Shown here: positions 1 to 7,857 of the stretch, piece by piece
Layout of the letters: each line of letters opens with the position of its first letter
Numbering within the stretch: position 1 is the stretch's first letter
Assembly (NCBI RefSeq): GCF_003063245.1
Contig: NZ_MUXE01000012.1
Coordinates: 1-64,000 of the forward strand
Length of the DNA: 64,000 nucleotides
Reading direction: 5' to 3'
Source of the DNA: Arcobacter caeni
GTDB lineage: Bacteria; Campylobacterota; Campylobacteria; Campylobacterales; Arcobacteraceae
The notes under the pieces: model-generated
The model's input: only the letters and a program-made list of their open reading frames with translations
The model's database searches: none
What the model was told of the DNA's origin: nothing
Made by a program: the position numbers and the translations under genes

Positions 1-60
1 TTCATCGCCGATAATACTGCCGGGTCCCCTGGTGGAAACGTAGGCCGCTGCCAGCTCTTG
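1..60 (+). rRNA. 5S ribosomal RNA, 3' end (partial)
   Basis: The first 60 bases match the 3' half of a bacterial 5S rRNA: the CGCCGATAATACTGC block, the GGTGGAAACGTAGG block and the terminal TGCCAGCTCTTG. The 5' part lies outside the window, so an rRNA operon on the plus strand ends here. The segment is clearly richer in G+C than everything after it, as expected for structural RNA in an A+T-rich genome. The exact 3' end is placed by eye and may be off by a few bases. Confidence 0.92.
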
Positions 61-71
61 AGTTTTTTTAC

Positions 72-127
72 AAAGCTTTTTCTTATTTGAACTTATTATT
101 AGTTCTTTTAGGAAGAAGCTTTTTTTT
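72..127 (+). terminator. Terminator of the rRNA operon
   Basis: An 11-base arm at 72-82 (AAAGCTTTTTC) pairs with 112-122 (GAAGAAGCTTT) with one G-U pair. A nested hairpin (GAACT 89-93 with AGTTC 101-105) sits in the loop, and a T run continues to 127. This compound stem followed by Ts, directly downstream of the 5S gene, is a good intrinsic terminator for the rRNA transcript. Confidence 0.7.
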
Positions 128-161
128 AGTCTACTCTTTTACCCGCTTCATCTTTTACTTC

Positions 162-199
162 TTTACTTTGCTTTTTATTCTTTACTTTGCTTTTTATTC
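162..199. repeat. 19-bp tandem duplication
   Basis: TTTACTTTGCTTTTTATTC occurs twice head to tail (162-180 and 181-199) in the pyrimidine-rich gap between the rRNA terminator and the phosphoribosyltransferase gene. A 75-codon open frame crosses this stretch (87-314), but its product is only low-complexity Phe/Leu/Tyr and it overlaps the real gene, so I do not call it. Confidence 0.8.
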
Positions 200-259
200 T
201 TTTATTACTCTTCTTTCGATACAATCTCATCTGGTATATATTACATTACAGGATTTTTT

Positions 260-706
260 TTGGAAAAGTTTTATTATAGTTATGATTTATTTAAAGATGA
301 TACACAGATTTTAGTAAATAAATGTAGAGATTTTGAACCTGATGTTTTATTAGCAGTTGCGCGAGGTGGATTAACGCTTTCTCATTTAATGGCACAAGCA
401 ATGAATATAAAAAAATTATATTCTTTAAATTCTATTCATTATGATGGTGAAGTAAGATTGGATACATTTAATATTTTTAATATTCCAGATATTTCACATT
501 CAAAAAAAGTTTTGATTATTGATGATATTGTTGATTCAGGTGAAACAATGAGGGAAATTTTAAAGATTTTAAAAGAAAAATTCCCGAATATTGAATTTAA
601 ATTAGCAACTTTATTTTATAAAACTACAGCTGTTATAAAACCAGATTTTAGCGTTAGAGAAGCTAATACTTGGATTGACTTTTTTTGGGAAGTTGATGTT
701 AAATAA
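260..706 (+). CDS. Phosphoribosyltransferase (xanthine/hypoxanthine PRT type)
   Basis: Type I phosphoribosyltransferase of 148 residues. Residues 84-96 (VLIIDDIVDSGET) are the PRPP-binding loop, and ARGG at 34-37 is the flexible-loop signature of the xanthine/guanine PRT group. Such enzymes transfer ribose 5-phosphate from PRPP to a purine base in nucleotide salvage. The start is TTG at 260, chosen because AGGA lies six bases upstream and the N-terminus (MEKFYYSYDLF) fits the family. It is the first gene after the rRNA operon terminator. The base specificity (xanthine, guanine or hypoxanthine) cannot be told from the sequence alone. Confidence 0.85.
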   Translation: MEKFYYSYDLFKDDTQILVNKCRDFEPDVLLAVARGGLTLSHLMAQAMNIKKLYSLNSIHYDGEVRLDTFNIFNIPDISHSKKVLIIDDIVDSGETMREILKILKEKFPNIEFKLATLFYKTTAVIKPDFSVREANTWIDFFWEVDVK

Positions 707-729
707 ATTACTTTAGGATATAGATAATA

Positions 730-1116
730 ATGATATTAAATAATAAAATTAAAATATTTTTAGCTGTTGCATCTTTTATGATGGCATTAGCTATTAGCTT
801 GGGTGCTTTTGGTGCGCATGGCTTAAAATCTATACTTGATGAGTATATGTTAAAGATATATCATACAGGTGTTGAATATCACTTTTATAATACTTTTGGA
901 CTTTTTATAGCTACTTTTCTTTATGCTTTAAAATCTAATTCAAAAAAAATATATATAGCTATTTGGCTTATAATTATTGGAATGTGTATATTTTCATTTT
1001 CTTTATATCTTTTAGCTGTTTTATCAATGCCAATTTTAGGAGCGATTACGCCAATTGGTGGCTCTTTATTGATTATTGCATGGATCATGATAACTTACGA
1101 AATTTTAAGACCTTAA
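730..1116 (+). CDS. DUF423 family small membrane protein
   Basis: A 128-residue protein with about four hydrophobic segments (roughly 8-28, 52-68, 73-95 and 98-122) and the GAFGAHGL signature at 25-32 that marks the DUF423 (YgdD-like) family. It lies in the inner membrane. The family has no established biochemical function. The gene has an AGGA about ten bases before the ATG. It follows the phosphoribosyltransferase by 23 bases, and the next gene starts immediately after its stop, so the three genes probably share a transcript. Confidence 0.85.
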   Translation: MILNNKIKIFLAVASFMMALAISLGAFGAHGLKSILDEYMLKIYHTGVEYHFYNTFGLFIATFLYALKSNSKKIYIAIWLIIIGMCIFSFSLYLLAVLSMPILGAITPIGGSLLIIAWIMITYEILRP

Positions 1117-1878
1117 ATGAAAACTTTTACTATTTTAGGTGCTGGTTGGTTAGGTTTTGAACTTGCTAAAGTATTAAAGAGTAAGTATAAAATAAAAGTT
1201 TCTTCAAGAAATATTGAAAAACAAAAAATATATGAAGAAGAAGGATTTACTTCATATATTTTAAATGAGAATAATTTGAATTTTTTAGATGAATTATTAG
1301 ATACTAATTATTTATTTATTAATTATCCACCTTCTAAATTTGAGAATTATTTAGGTTTTTTAGAAAAAATTTTTAATCATGTAAAAATAAAAGATATTGA
1401 GAAAATTATATTTATAAGTTCTACTTCAATTTATCCAAATATTTTAGGTAATTTTGATGAAAAATATAAAATAACTGATTCAAGTTCTAAAATAGTATTT
1501 GATGCTGAGGAACTTATAAAAAATAAAAGTAATATAATTTTTAGAGTTTCTGCACTTGTTGGAGATAATAGATATTTTGGAAAAAGAAGTGCAAATAAAA
1601 TAGTTGAATTTCCAGATAGTTTAATAAATTTTGTTCATAGAAATGATGTGATTAGTGCAACTAAATTTGTAATTGAAAATAATTTAACTGGAACTTTTAA
1701 CCTTTGTTCTAAAGAACATCCTACAAAAAAAGAAATTTATAGTTTTAATTCAAAAAAATATAATTTTGATATTCCAATATTTTTGGATAATAATTTCTTT
1801 TTAGATAGGAAAATTGATGGTTCAAAAATAGAAAAGTTAGGCTTTAAATATAAATATAATAATGTATTTATATTTTAA
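1117..1878 (+). CDS. NAD(P)-binding SDR-like protein (YeeZ-like)
   Basis: A 253-residue Rossmann-fold protein. GAGWLG at residues 8-13 is the dinucleotide-binding glycine motif of extended/atypical short-chain dehydrogenases, and IFISSTSIYP near residue 100 matches the strand-4/5 region of the NAD-dependent epimerase family. I see no clear YxxxK catalytic pair, so it may be an atypical SDR like YeeZ. The ATG directly abuts the TAA of the DUF423 gene, suggesting translational coupling. The C-terminal half is very A+T-rich, with many Lys, Asn and Ile. Substrate unknown. Confidence 0.75.
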   Translation: MKTFTILGAGWLGFELAKVLKSKYKIKVSSRNIEKQKIYEEEGFTSYILNENNLNFLDELLDTNYLFINYPPSKFENYLGFLEKIFNHVKIKDIEKIIFISSTSIYPNILGNFDEKYKITDSSSKIVFDAEELIKNKSNIIFRVSALVGDNRYFGKRSANKIVEFPDSLINFVHRNDVISATKFVIENNLTGTFNLCSKEHPTKKEIYSFNSKKYNFDIPIFLDNNFFLDRKIDGSKIEKLGFKYKYNNVFIF

Positions 1879-1917
1879 TTTTTTAAATCTTGTTTTACCA
1901 GAAGCTTTACATATAAA

Positions 1918-1926
1918 TGTTAAAAT
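1918..1926 (+). promoter_or_regulatory. Probable extended -10 promoter of yajQ
   Basis: TG at 1918-1919 followed by T and TAAAAT (1921-1926) forms an extended -10 element 39 bases before the yajQ ATG, downstream of the previous stop. No convincing -35 element is visible, which is usual for epsilonproteobacterial sigma-70 promoters. Confidence 0.4.
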
Positions 1927-1964
1927 CTAAAATCAATAAATAATAAACTAAAAAAGGAATAACT

Positions 1965-2465
1965 ATGGCAGTTAAAGAACATCAATTTGATATTTCAGCA
2001 AAACTTGATATGCAAGAGGTTAAGAATGCAGTAATTCAAGCTCAAAAAGAAATTGATACTAGATATGATTTTAAAGGTATTTCAAAAGAATTAGATTTAA
2101 ATGTTGGAGCTAAAACTTTAACATTAATTAGTACAAGTGATAGTAAAATAGATGCAATGAGAGATATATTAATTTCAAAAATGAATAAAAGAGGTATTTC
2201 TATTAATTCTCTTGAAGAGTTAAAAAAAGAAGATTCAAGTGGTGGAAATAGAAAATATTCTTATAAAATAATAGATAGCATAGAAAAAGATGAAGCAAAA
2301 AGAATTCAAACAGAAATAAAAGGTTTGAAATTAAAAGTATCAGCTGTAAATCAAGGTGATGAAATAAGAGTTACTGGAAAAAATATTGATGATTTACAAA
2401 ATATTATGAAACACTTAAAGTCACTTGATTTTAAAGCTCCTTTAGTTTTTGATAACTTTAAATAA
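1965..2465 (+). CDS. yajQ: YajQ family nucleotide/c-di-GMP-binding protein
   Basis: A 166-residue member of the YajQ (UPF0234) family, close to the usual 163. The N-terminal pattern VKEHQFDISAKLDMQEV, RYDFKG near residue 34 and the C-terminal LKSLDFKAPLVFDNFK are typical. YajQ proteins have two ferredoxin-like domains and bind nucleic acids; some members bind cyclic di-GMP and act as transcriptional co-regulators. AAAAAGGA lies just before the ATG. A diguanylate cyclase gene is also present in this window (52845-53972), so the proposed ligand could be made by this cell, but no direct link is shown. Confidence 0.92.
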   Translation: MAVKEHQFDISAKLDMQEVKNAVIQAQKEIDTRYDFKGISKELDLNVGAKTLTLISTSDSKIDAMRDILISKMNKRGISINSLEELKKEDSSGGNRKYSYKIIDSIEKDEAKRIQTEIKGLKLKVSAVNQGDEIRVTGKNIDDLQNIMKHLKSLDFKAPLVFDNFK

Positions 2466-2495
2466 ATATACACACTTAATAAACAAAATTAGCTT

Positions 2496-2501
2496 ATAAT
2501 A
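2496..2501 (+). promoter_or_regulatory. -10 element of the first two-component operon
   Basis: TATAAT lies 24 bases before the response regulator ATG, in the 60-base gap after yajQ. TTAGGA supplies the ribosome binding site. A -35 element is not obvious. Confidence 0.5.
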
Positions 2502-2525
2502 AAAAACAATTTATTAGGATTTATT

Positions 2526-3185
2526 ATGAAAGTTTTGTTACTAGAAGATGATGTTGCATTAAGTGATTTATTAAATGAACATCTTGAAGATAAAGGTTTT
2601 GAAGTAACTTTGTGTACTAATGGACAAGTTGCTTTAGAAGCTTTAATTGAGCAAAAGTTTGATATTGCTTTGCTTGATATTAATACTCCACAAATTAGTG
2701 GAATAGATGTTTTAAAAACTATTAGAAAAGAGTATAAAAATAATACTCCTGTTATTATTCTAACAGCTTATCAAGATACAAAACATTTAAAAGAATCATT
2801 TGAAAATGGCGTTGATGATTATATTAAAAAGCCTTTTGATTTAGAAGAATTAGATCAGAGGATTTTAAAACTTTGTAGACAATTTTTTATTAATCAAGAT
2901 AATAAAATAGAAATCGATAAAAATCTATTTTTTGAACCAGAATCATGTCAAATTTTTAAAGATGATAAAATAATAAATCTAGCTTTAAAAGAAAGAGATA
3001 TTTTGAGATATTTTTGTACTCATAAAAATAGAGTAATTTCAAGTGATGAATTATTACAAAATATTTGGGTTTATGATGAAATGCCTACAGATGCTACTAT
3101 TCGAGTTTATATTAAAAATCTTAGAGAAATTATTGGTAAAGAAAAAATAACAACAATTCGTTCAGTAGGGTATAGATTTGAATAA
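2526..3185 (+). CDS. OmpR-family response regulator
   Basis: A 219-residue response regulator. The receiver domain (1-115) has acidic residues at 8-9, the phospho-acceptor Asp51 in IALLDINTP, the Thr of ILTAY and Lys in IKKPFD. Residues 125-219 form an OmpR/PhoB winged helix ending TTIRSVGYRFE. The stop overlaps the start of the histidine kinase at 3178 by eight bases, so the pair is co-translated. The signal and target genes are unknown. The neighbouring Nudix and cytochrome c genes on the same strand are possible but unproven members of the same transcription unit. Confidence 0.92.
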   Translation: MKVLLLEDDVALSDLLNEHLEDKGFEVTLCTNGQVALEALIEQKFDIALLDINTPQISGIDVLKTIRKEYKNNTPVIILTAYQDTKHLKESFENGVDDYIKKPFDLEELDQRILKLCRQFFINQDNKIEIDKNLFFEPESCQIFKDDKIINLALKERDILRYFCTHKNRVISSDELLQNIWVYDEMPTDATIRVYIKNLREIIGKEKITTIRSVGYRFE

Positions 3186-4350
3186 TGATGAAAAAAAAGC
3201 TTTAAGAAATTTTTTATTTATTTATGTTAGTTCAACAATTTTTCTTGTTAGTGTAATTTTATATGTTTATTATCAAAATGAATTAAAAATGGCGCATGAT
3301 TCTTGTACTATGGAACTTAAAAATGCTTCTATGCAGATTAAAGCAGAAATTTTAGATAAGTATATGAAGAAAAAAGATTTTATTCCTCAAAAGTTAGCAA
3401 AAGAAAATATTAAATATGCACTTTTAGATAAAGATAAAAATATTATTTTTTCATATTTAGATGAAAGATTTCAAGTTGATTATTCTAAAAATATTTATGA
3501 AAATAGTTTTTATAACTATTTCATAACTACTCTTGATGAAGAAAATATTCCTATTAAATATATAATTATGGAAAGTTGTCAAGTAGTTAGTGATAAAAAT
3601 AATATTAAAATATTAATACTTATAAAACTGATTATTAGTTCAATATTTATAGCTTGTGTTGGTTATTTATTGTCAAAAATTTTATTAAATCCTGCAAGAA
3701 AAAGAGTTGAATCAATGGATAAATTTATAAAAGATTCAGCCCATGAATTAAATACACCTATTACAGTTTTAATGACTTCTGTTTCAATGTTGAAAAGTGG
3801 AAAAAATCCTGAAAAAATGATGAAATATATTTTAAGTAGTTCTAAGCAGATTTCTCAAATATATAATGATATTCATTTTTCTGCTTTTAATGAGATAAAT
3901 GAAGATGTTTTTGAAGAGTTTGATTTAAAAGATTTGGTTGCTGAGAGTACGGATTATTTTAATGATATTTCTATTACAAAAAATATTCAGATTAATTCGA
4001 ATCTTTTTAGTTGTTTTATAAAAATGGATAAAACAAAAACTCAAAAATTAGTAAATAATTTAATTTCAAATGCAATTAAATATAGTTATAAAGACTCTAT
4101 CATTGAAGTTACTTTAAAAAATAATATTTTGATCGTAAAAGATTTTGGAAGAGGAATAAGTAAAGAGGAAGAAAAAGAGATTTTTAAAAGATATAAAAGA
4201 GGAAATAATAACGAAGGTGGTTTTGGAATAGGTTTAGATATTGTAAAAAGAATTTGCAATGAATATAATTTACTTCTAGATTTAAAATCACAATTAAAAA
4301 AAGAGACGGTGTTTAGTGTTGATTTTTCTTCAATTGTAAATAAAAAGTAA
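3178..4350 (+). CDS. Sensor histidine kinase
   Basis: A 390-residue membrane histidine kinase. The TTG start at 3178 overlaps the response regulator gene. Membrane segments at about 10-32 and 142-166 flank a short periplasmic domain of about 110 residues with two cysteines (near 43 and 134). The H-box is KDSAHELNTP with His189. The ATP-binding domain has NNLISNAIKYS (N-box), DFGRGIS (G1) and GGFGIGLDIV (G2). No HAMP domain is obvious. The architecture matches the second kinase in this window (50888-52027), so the two systems may be paralogues. Signal unknown. Confidence 0.92.
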   Translation: MNNDEKKALRNFLFIYVSSTIFLVSVILYVYYQNELKMAHDSCTMELKNASMQIKAEILDKYMKKKDFIPQKLAKENIKYALLDKDKNIIFSYLDERFQVDYSKNIYENSFYNYFITTLDEENIPIKYIIMESCQVVSDKNNIKILILIKLIISSIFIACVGYLLSKILLNPARKRVESMDKFIKDSAHELNTPITVLMTSVSMLKSGKNPEKMMKYILSSSKQISQIYNDIHFSAFNEINEDVFEEFDLKDLVAESTDYFNDISITKNIQINSNLFSCFIKMDKTKTQKLVNNLISNAIKYSYKDSIIEVTLKNNILIVKDFGRGISKEEEKEIFKRYKRGNNNEGGFGIGLDIVKRICNEYNLLLDLKSQLKKETVFSVDFSSIVNKK

Positions 4351-4368
4351 ATTGAATTATTTTTTTGT

Positions 4369-4374
4369 TAGAAT
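4369..4374 (+). promoter_or_regulatory. Possible -10 of the Nudix gene
   Basis: TAGAAT follows a T-rich run and lies 24 bases upstream of the ATG at 4398. It falls inside the upstream in-frame extension that starts with TTG at 4365, so if it is a promoter the ATG is the true start. Confidence 0.4.
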
Positions 4375-4397
4375 ACAAAAAATTTAAAAGATTAAAA

Positions 4398-4982
4398 ATG
4401 ATAAATGTAATTGAAAATTTAGAAATAAGTGAATTAAAAGATACAAAATTTATTCATCCAATAAAAGTGACTTTTAATCAAAATGGAAAAGATAAAACTT
4501 GGGAAGCTGTAAGAAGCCATAATAGTGTGGCAATTCTTTTATATCATATTGAAAAAAAAGCTTTTTTACTTGTAAAACAGTTTCGTGTTCCCATTTTTTT
4601 AAATGATAATTCTAAAACATTTACTTATGAATTATGTGCTGGATTAGTTGATAAAGATAAATCTTTAGAAGAAATAGCTCAAGAAGAAATTGATGAAGAG
4701 TGTGGGTATCATGTAAAAATAGATGATATTTTAAAAATAACTTCATTTTATACAAATGTTGGAATAAGTGGAGCTTGTCAATATTTATTTTTTGCTAAAA
4801 TTGATGAATCAATGAAAATTCATGATGGTGGTGGAATAAATGATGAACAAATAGAAGTTATGTTTTTGCCAATTGAACAAGGTGAAGAATTTATTTTTGA
4901 TGAATCAAAAGCTAAAACACCTGGTTTAATGTTTAGTTTTTATTGGTTTTTTAAAAATATAGAAAAATTAGGAGTTAAATGA
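4398..4982 (+). CDS. Nudix hydrolase resembling nucleoside-diphosphate-sugar pyrophosphatase (NUDT14-like)
   Basis: A 194-residue Nudix protein that hydrolyses a nucleoside diphosphate linked to another group, probably ADP-ribose or a UDP/GDP sugar. The Nudix helix lies at about 82-104 (GLVDKD, then EEIDEECGY). It keeps the metal-binding ExxEE core, but the usual early Glu and the Arg of REUXEE are Lys and Glu. From memory, the order YELCAGLVD...DEECGYH followed by a GGG loop resembles human NUDT14, a UDP-sugar pyrophosphatase. I prefer the ATG at 4398 over the in-frame TTG at 4365, because a -10-like box lies between them. Its stop overlaps the next ATG by four bases. Confidence 0.8.
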   Translation: MINVIENLEISELKDTKFIHPIKVTFNQNGKDKTWEAVRSHNSVAILLYHIEKKAFLLVKQFRVPIFLNDNSKTFTYELCAGLVDKDKSLEEIAQEEIDEECGYHVKIDDILKITSFYTNVGISGACQYLFFAKIDESMKIHDGGGINDEQIEVMFLPIEQGEEFIFDESKAKTPGLMFSFYWFFKNIEKLGVK

Positions 4983-5473
4983 AATATATATATGTAATTT
5001 TCTTACTTCTTAGTTCACTTCTTTTTGCTAATGAAGTTGAACAAAATCAATTAGAAAACAAACAACCAGAAGTAAATCAACCAGAACAAAAACAGCAAGA
5101 AGATTTAATGGATATTAATAATTCTTTTATTACAAAATATGAATATGGAAAAATGCTTTATAATAATCCAAGAGGAATAGGGTGTAATAGCTGTCATGGA
5201 AATGATGCGAGAGGAAGAAAAATGGTTGATTTTAAACATCAACTATTTGATAAAAAAGTTTACAATTGTACTTTAATTATTCCTGATATAAAAAGTATAG
5301 ATTATGAAACTTTTTCACAGAAAGTAAATACTAAAAAGAATATAAATTTAAAATTTGAAAAAGAACAGGTTTGTGAAAAATTAATTCATAATGCTAATGT
5401 TATGCCAACATATTTCTTGGTTGAAGAAGAGATAGAAGCTATCTTTTATTATATACAAAATATGAAAAAATAG
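4979..5473 (+). CDS. Periplasmic cytochrome c family protein (one haem)
   Basis: A 164-residue exported protein. A signal peptide (1-17, ending LLFA) is followed by a Gln/Glu/Pro-rich linker (18-42), then a small class I cytochrome c domain with one haem-binding CNSCH (69-73) and a probable methionine ligand in NVMPTYF. The C-terminal IEAIFYYIQNMKK helix is typical of this fold. It probably carries electrons in the periplasm, as in the branched respiratory chains of Campylobacterota. It overlaps the Nudix gene by four bases (ATGA). The redox partner is unknown. Confidence 0.85.
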   Translation: MKYIYVIFLLLSSLLFANEVEQNQLENKQPEVNQPEQKQQEDLMDINNSFITKYEYGKMLYNNPRGIGCNSCHGNDARGRKMVDFKHQLFDKKVYNCTLIIPDIKSIDYETFSQKVNTKKNINLKFEKEQVCEKLIHNANVMPTYFLVEEEIEAIFYYIQNMKK

Positions 5474-5504
5474 GATTATCTGGAAAAAGCTATTCCTAAT
5501 CCTA
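5471..5504. terminator. Hairpin between convergent cytochrome and pldA genes
   Basis: TAGGATTA (5471-5478) pairs perfectly with TAATCCTA (5497-5504), with an inner GGAA/TTCC pairing. It overlaps both stop codons of the convergent genes. There is no strong T run, so it may act as a weak bidirectional terminator or only stabilise transcript ends. Confidence 0.45.
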
Positions 5505-6495
5505 CTTTATGAACTTCTCGATCATAGTCAATTAAATTATTTCCATAACCTGAGAAAACTTGAAATATTCCATAGGTATCCGTTGCATATAAAAAGTCTG
5601 GTAATGGAAAAGTCCAATTTAATTCTGCTGAACCTTTATTTGAATCATTGAAATCAAGATTATTTCGTAAAGTTAATTCAAAAGTATGTTTTTTATAAGC
5701 ATATAAAAAAGTTAAATCACCATTTCCATAATAATCTTCAATATTTGGATTATCATCATCTGCACTATCTTCAGGGAGTCTATACCAAACTTTTGGAATT
5801 ATAAATAAATTTGAGAGTTGAAAATAACCTTCTAAATAGACTCTATTCCATGATCTTGATAATTCATCATTCTTTCCATTTGAAACATGGTTTAATGCAA
5901 CTTTATAACCTTTTAAAGTGCTGGTACTTTTGTATGGAAATTGTATGAATACTTCAGGTTCATAATTTGTTTCTCTAAAAGGAGAAGAGTGTTCTCCTGT
6001 TTGCCAAAATGATTTTTGAGTATATGCAGCTGAAATTGATTCATTAAGTCCAAAGAAATTATATGAGATAGGTTTTTCTAAACTTATTTGGAAATTTGTT
6101 TCAAATGCATTTTGATCTTTTGGTGTATTTAATTGGTAGGTTGCAGGAAGAATATAATTTTTTTTATAAGGATAAAGACCAAAATCACTTGTAATTATTT
6201 GCTTTAGATTTTCATCTGTTTCTTTATCATTAACCTTATCTATTTGATTTTGATAAAAAGCTTTTTTCATATTAGTAAATGATTCAACTTTATGTTCATT
6301 ATTTTTTGATAAATCAACTAAATATCTATCTTCTTGATTATTTTTTGGAAGATTTAAATCAGCAGCTTTTTTGTATAAAAGCATAGCTTCTTTATAGTTT
6401 CCTTGATTTTCTAAATCTTGAGCTTCCTGATAAATCTTATTTATATCATTACTCAAACATAAAGTACATATAAATAAGGGTAAAAATTTTTTCAT
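5476..6495 (-). CDS. pldA: Outer membrane phospholipase A
   Basis: A 339-residue outer membrane phospholipase A that cleaves acyl chains from phospholipids in the outer leaflet. After a signal peptide (1-15), residues 18-50 form a small helical repeat (TPR/Sel1-like), an addition to the E. coli type. The barrel starts near 130. The catalytic site is clear: His203 and Ser205 in NHVSNG, then SRSWNR with Asn217, the same spacing as the E. coli His142/Ser144/Asn156 set. SSPFRETNYEPE near 170 is another family motif. In Campylobacter and Helicobacter, PldA is linked to haemolysis and colonisation. The gene ends convergently with the cytochrome gene. Confidence 0.92.
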   Translation of the reverse strand: MKKFLPLFICTLCLSNDINKIYQEAQDLENQGNYKEAMLLYKKAADLNLPKNNQEDRYLVDLSKNNEHKVESFTNMKKAFYQNQIDKVNDKETDENLKQIITSDFGLYPYKKNYILPATYQLNTPKDQNAFETNFQISLEKPISYNFFGLNESISAAYTQKSFWQTGEHSSPFRETNYEPEVFIQFPYKSTSTLKGYKVALNHVSNGKNDELSRSWNRVYLEGYFQLSNLFIIPKVWYRLPEDSADDDNPNIEDYYGNGDLTFLYAYKKHTFELTLRNNLDFNDSNKGSAELNWTFPLPDFLYATDTYGIFQVFSGYGNNLIDYDREVHKVGLGIAFSR

Positions 6496-6576
6496 GATTT
6501 GCCAATCTTATTTTTTATTACATTCTACATTAAAAAAAATTATAAACCTATTTTATACAATCTAAAAGAGTTTAAA

Positions 6577-6585
6577 TGATATAAT
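6577..6585 (+). promoter_or_regulatory. Extended -10 promoter of the rpe operon
   Basis: TG, one base, then TATAAT (6580-6585) lies 34 bases before the rpe ATG in the divergent gap with pldA. AAAAAGG precedes the start codon. Confidence 0.55.
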
Positions 6586-6618
6586 CGACCAAAATTTAGA
6601 GAAAAAGGTTAAGAAAAG

Positions 6619-7260
6619 ATGCTTGTAGCGCCTTCTATATTATCAGCTGATTTTGGAAATCTGGCAAATGAAATAAAAGCAATTTGTGATGGTGGATGTG
6701 ATTTAATTCATGTTGATGTAATGGATGGACATTTTGTTCCAAATATGACTATTGGACCTGTTGTTGTAAATCCTGTTGCCAAAGTTGCTACTAAACCTCT
6801 TGATATTCATTTAATGGTGGAAGATAATACATTTTTTGTGGAATTATTTGCTCCTTGCAAACCTTTATATATTTCTTTTCATATTGAAAGCGAAAATCAT
6901 CCTCATAGACTTATTCAAAAAATTAGAGATTATGGAATAAAACCAGCAATTGTTTTAAATCCTCATACTCCTCCTGAAGCTATAGAATATTTACTTGAAG
7001 ACTTAGATATGGTTTTATTAATGTCTGTAAATCCAGGATTTGGTGGACAAAAATTTATTCCATCTGTTATTGAAAAAGCAAAAAAATTAAAAGAATTAAT
7101 AAATAAAAAAAATCCAAATTGTTTAATCCAAGTTGATGGTGGAGTAAATGACAAAAATATCCATGACTTAAAAGAAGCTGGAGTTGATGTTGTTGTTGCA
7201 GGATCTTATGTATTTGGAAATGATGATTATTCAAAAGCCATAAAAAGTCTGCAGGTATAA
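6619..7260 (+). CDS. rpe: Ribulose-phosphate 3-epimerase
   Basis: A 213-residue TIM barrel that interconverts ribulose 5-phosphate and xylulose 5-phosphate in the pentose phosphate pathway. Family motifs are APSILSADF at the N-terminus, HVDVMDGHFVPN (metal and catalytic residues), VNPGFGGQKF for the phosphate loop and QVDGGVN with the second catalytic Asp. The length is normal. It is the first gene of a plus-strand run (rpe, trpF, exonuclease, HD protein) with gaps or overlaps of only a few bases, so it is probably the operon leader. Confidence 0.97.
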   Translation: MLVAPSILSADFGNLANEIKAICDGGCDLIHVDVMDGHFVPNMTIGPVVVNPVAKVATKPLDIHLMVEDNTFFVELFAPCKPLYISFHIESENHPHRLIQKIRDYGIKPAIVLNPHTPPEAIEYLLEDLDMVLLMSVNPGFGGQKFIPSVIEKAKKLKELINKKNPNCLIQVDGGVNDKNIHDLKEAGVDVVVAGSYVFGNDDYSKAIKSLQV

Positions 7261-7263
7261 AAA

Positions 7264-7857
7264 ATGAGAGTAAAAATTTGTGGAATTACAAATTTACAAG
7301 ATGCTCTTGATGCTATAAATACGGGTGTTGATGCTTTAGGTTTTGTTTTTTATGCAGATTCTCCAAGATATATAACACCTTTAAAAGCTAAAGAAATAGT
7401 TGATAAACTTCCTCCTTTTGTGCAAACAGTTGGACTTTTTGTAAATGAAAATGAAAATTTTATAAATGAAGTTTGTTCTGAAGCAAAAATGCAATTAGCT
7501 CAAATAATTGATGATAATGATATATTAGATTATGAGTTATTAGAAGTGAAATCTGTAAAAGTAATAAGAGTGAAATCACAAAAAGATTTAAAGAATCTAA
7601 ATAATGATTATTATTTATTAGATGCTTTTGTTGATGGTTTTGGTGGAGTTGGTAAAAGAATTGCTTTAGAGTGGTTTGAAGATATTGATTGTTCAAGATT
7701 TATTCTTGCAGGTGGTTTAACTTCATCAAATTTAAAAGAGTTAAATAATTATGGTTTTTATGGAGTTGATGTAAGTTCAGGTGTTGAAGAATCAAAGGGG
7801 AAAAAATCTAAACAAAAAATGATAGATTTTGTAAAAGAGGCTAATGAAATCAAATAG
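7264..7857 (+). CDS. trpF: Phosphoribosylanthranilate isomerase
   Basis: A 197-residue TIM barrel catalysing the Amadori rearrangement of phosphoribosylanthranilate in tryptophan synthesis. The N-terminal VKICGIT holds the catalytic Cys, ALGFVFYADSPRYI follows the first helices, and LAGGLTSSNL with VDVSSGVE forms the phosphate site. It starts three bases after rpe and overlaps the next gene by 14 bases. Other tryptophan genes are not adjacent, although trpC lies about 7 kb downstream, so the pathway is dispersed here. Confidence 0.96.
   Translation: MRVKICGITNLQDALDAINTGVDALGFVFYADSPRYITPLKAKEIVDKLPPFVQTVGLFVNENENFINEVCSEAKMQLAQIIDDNDILDYELLEVKSVKVIRVKSQKDLKNLNNDYYLLDAFVDGFGGVGKRIALEWFEDIDCSRFILAGGLTSSNLKELNNYGFYGVDVSSGVEESKGKKSKQKMIDFVKEANEIK

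Noticed and set aside
87-314. 75-codon open frame rich in Phe, Leu and Tyr after the rRNA terminator
   Set aside because: It lies in pyrimidine-rich sequence with the tandem repeat and overlaps the well-supported phosphoribosyltransferase start. Its product looks like translated low-complexity DNA.
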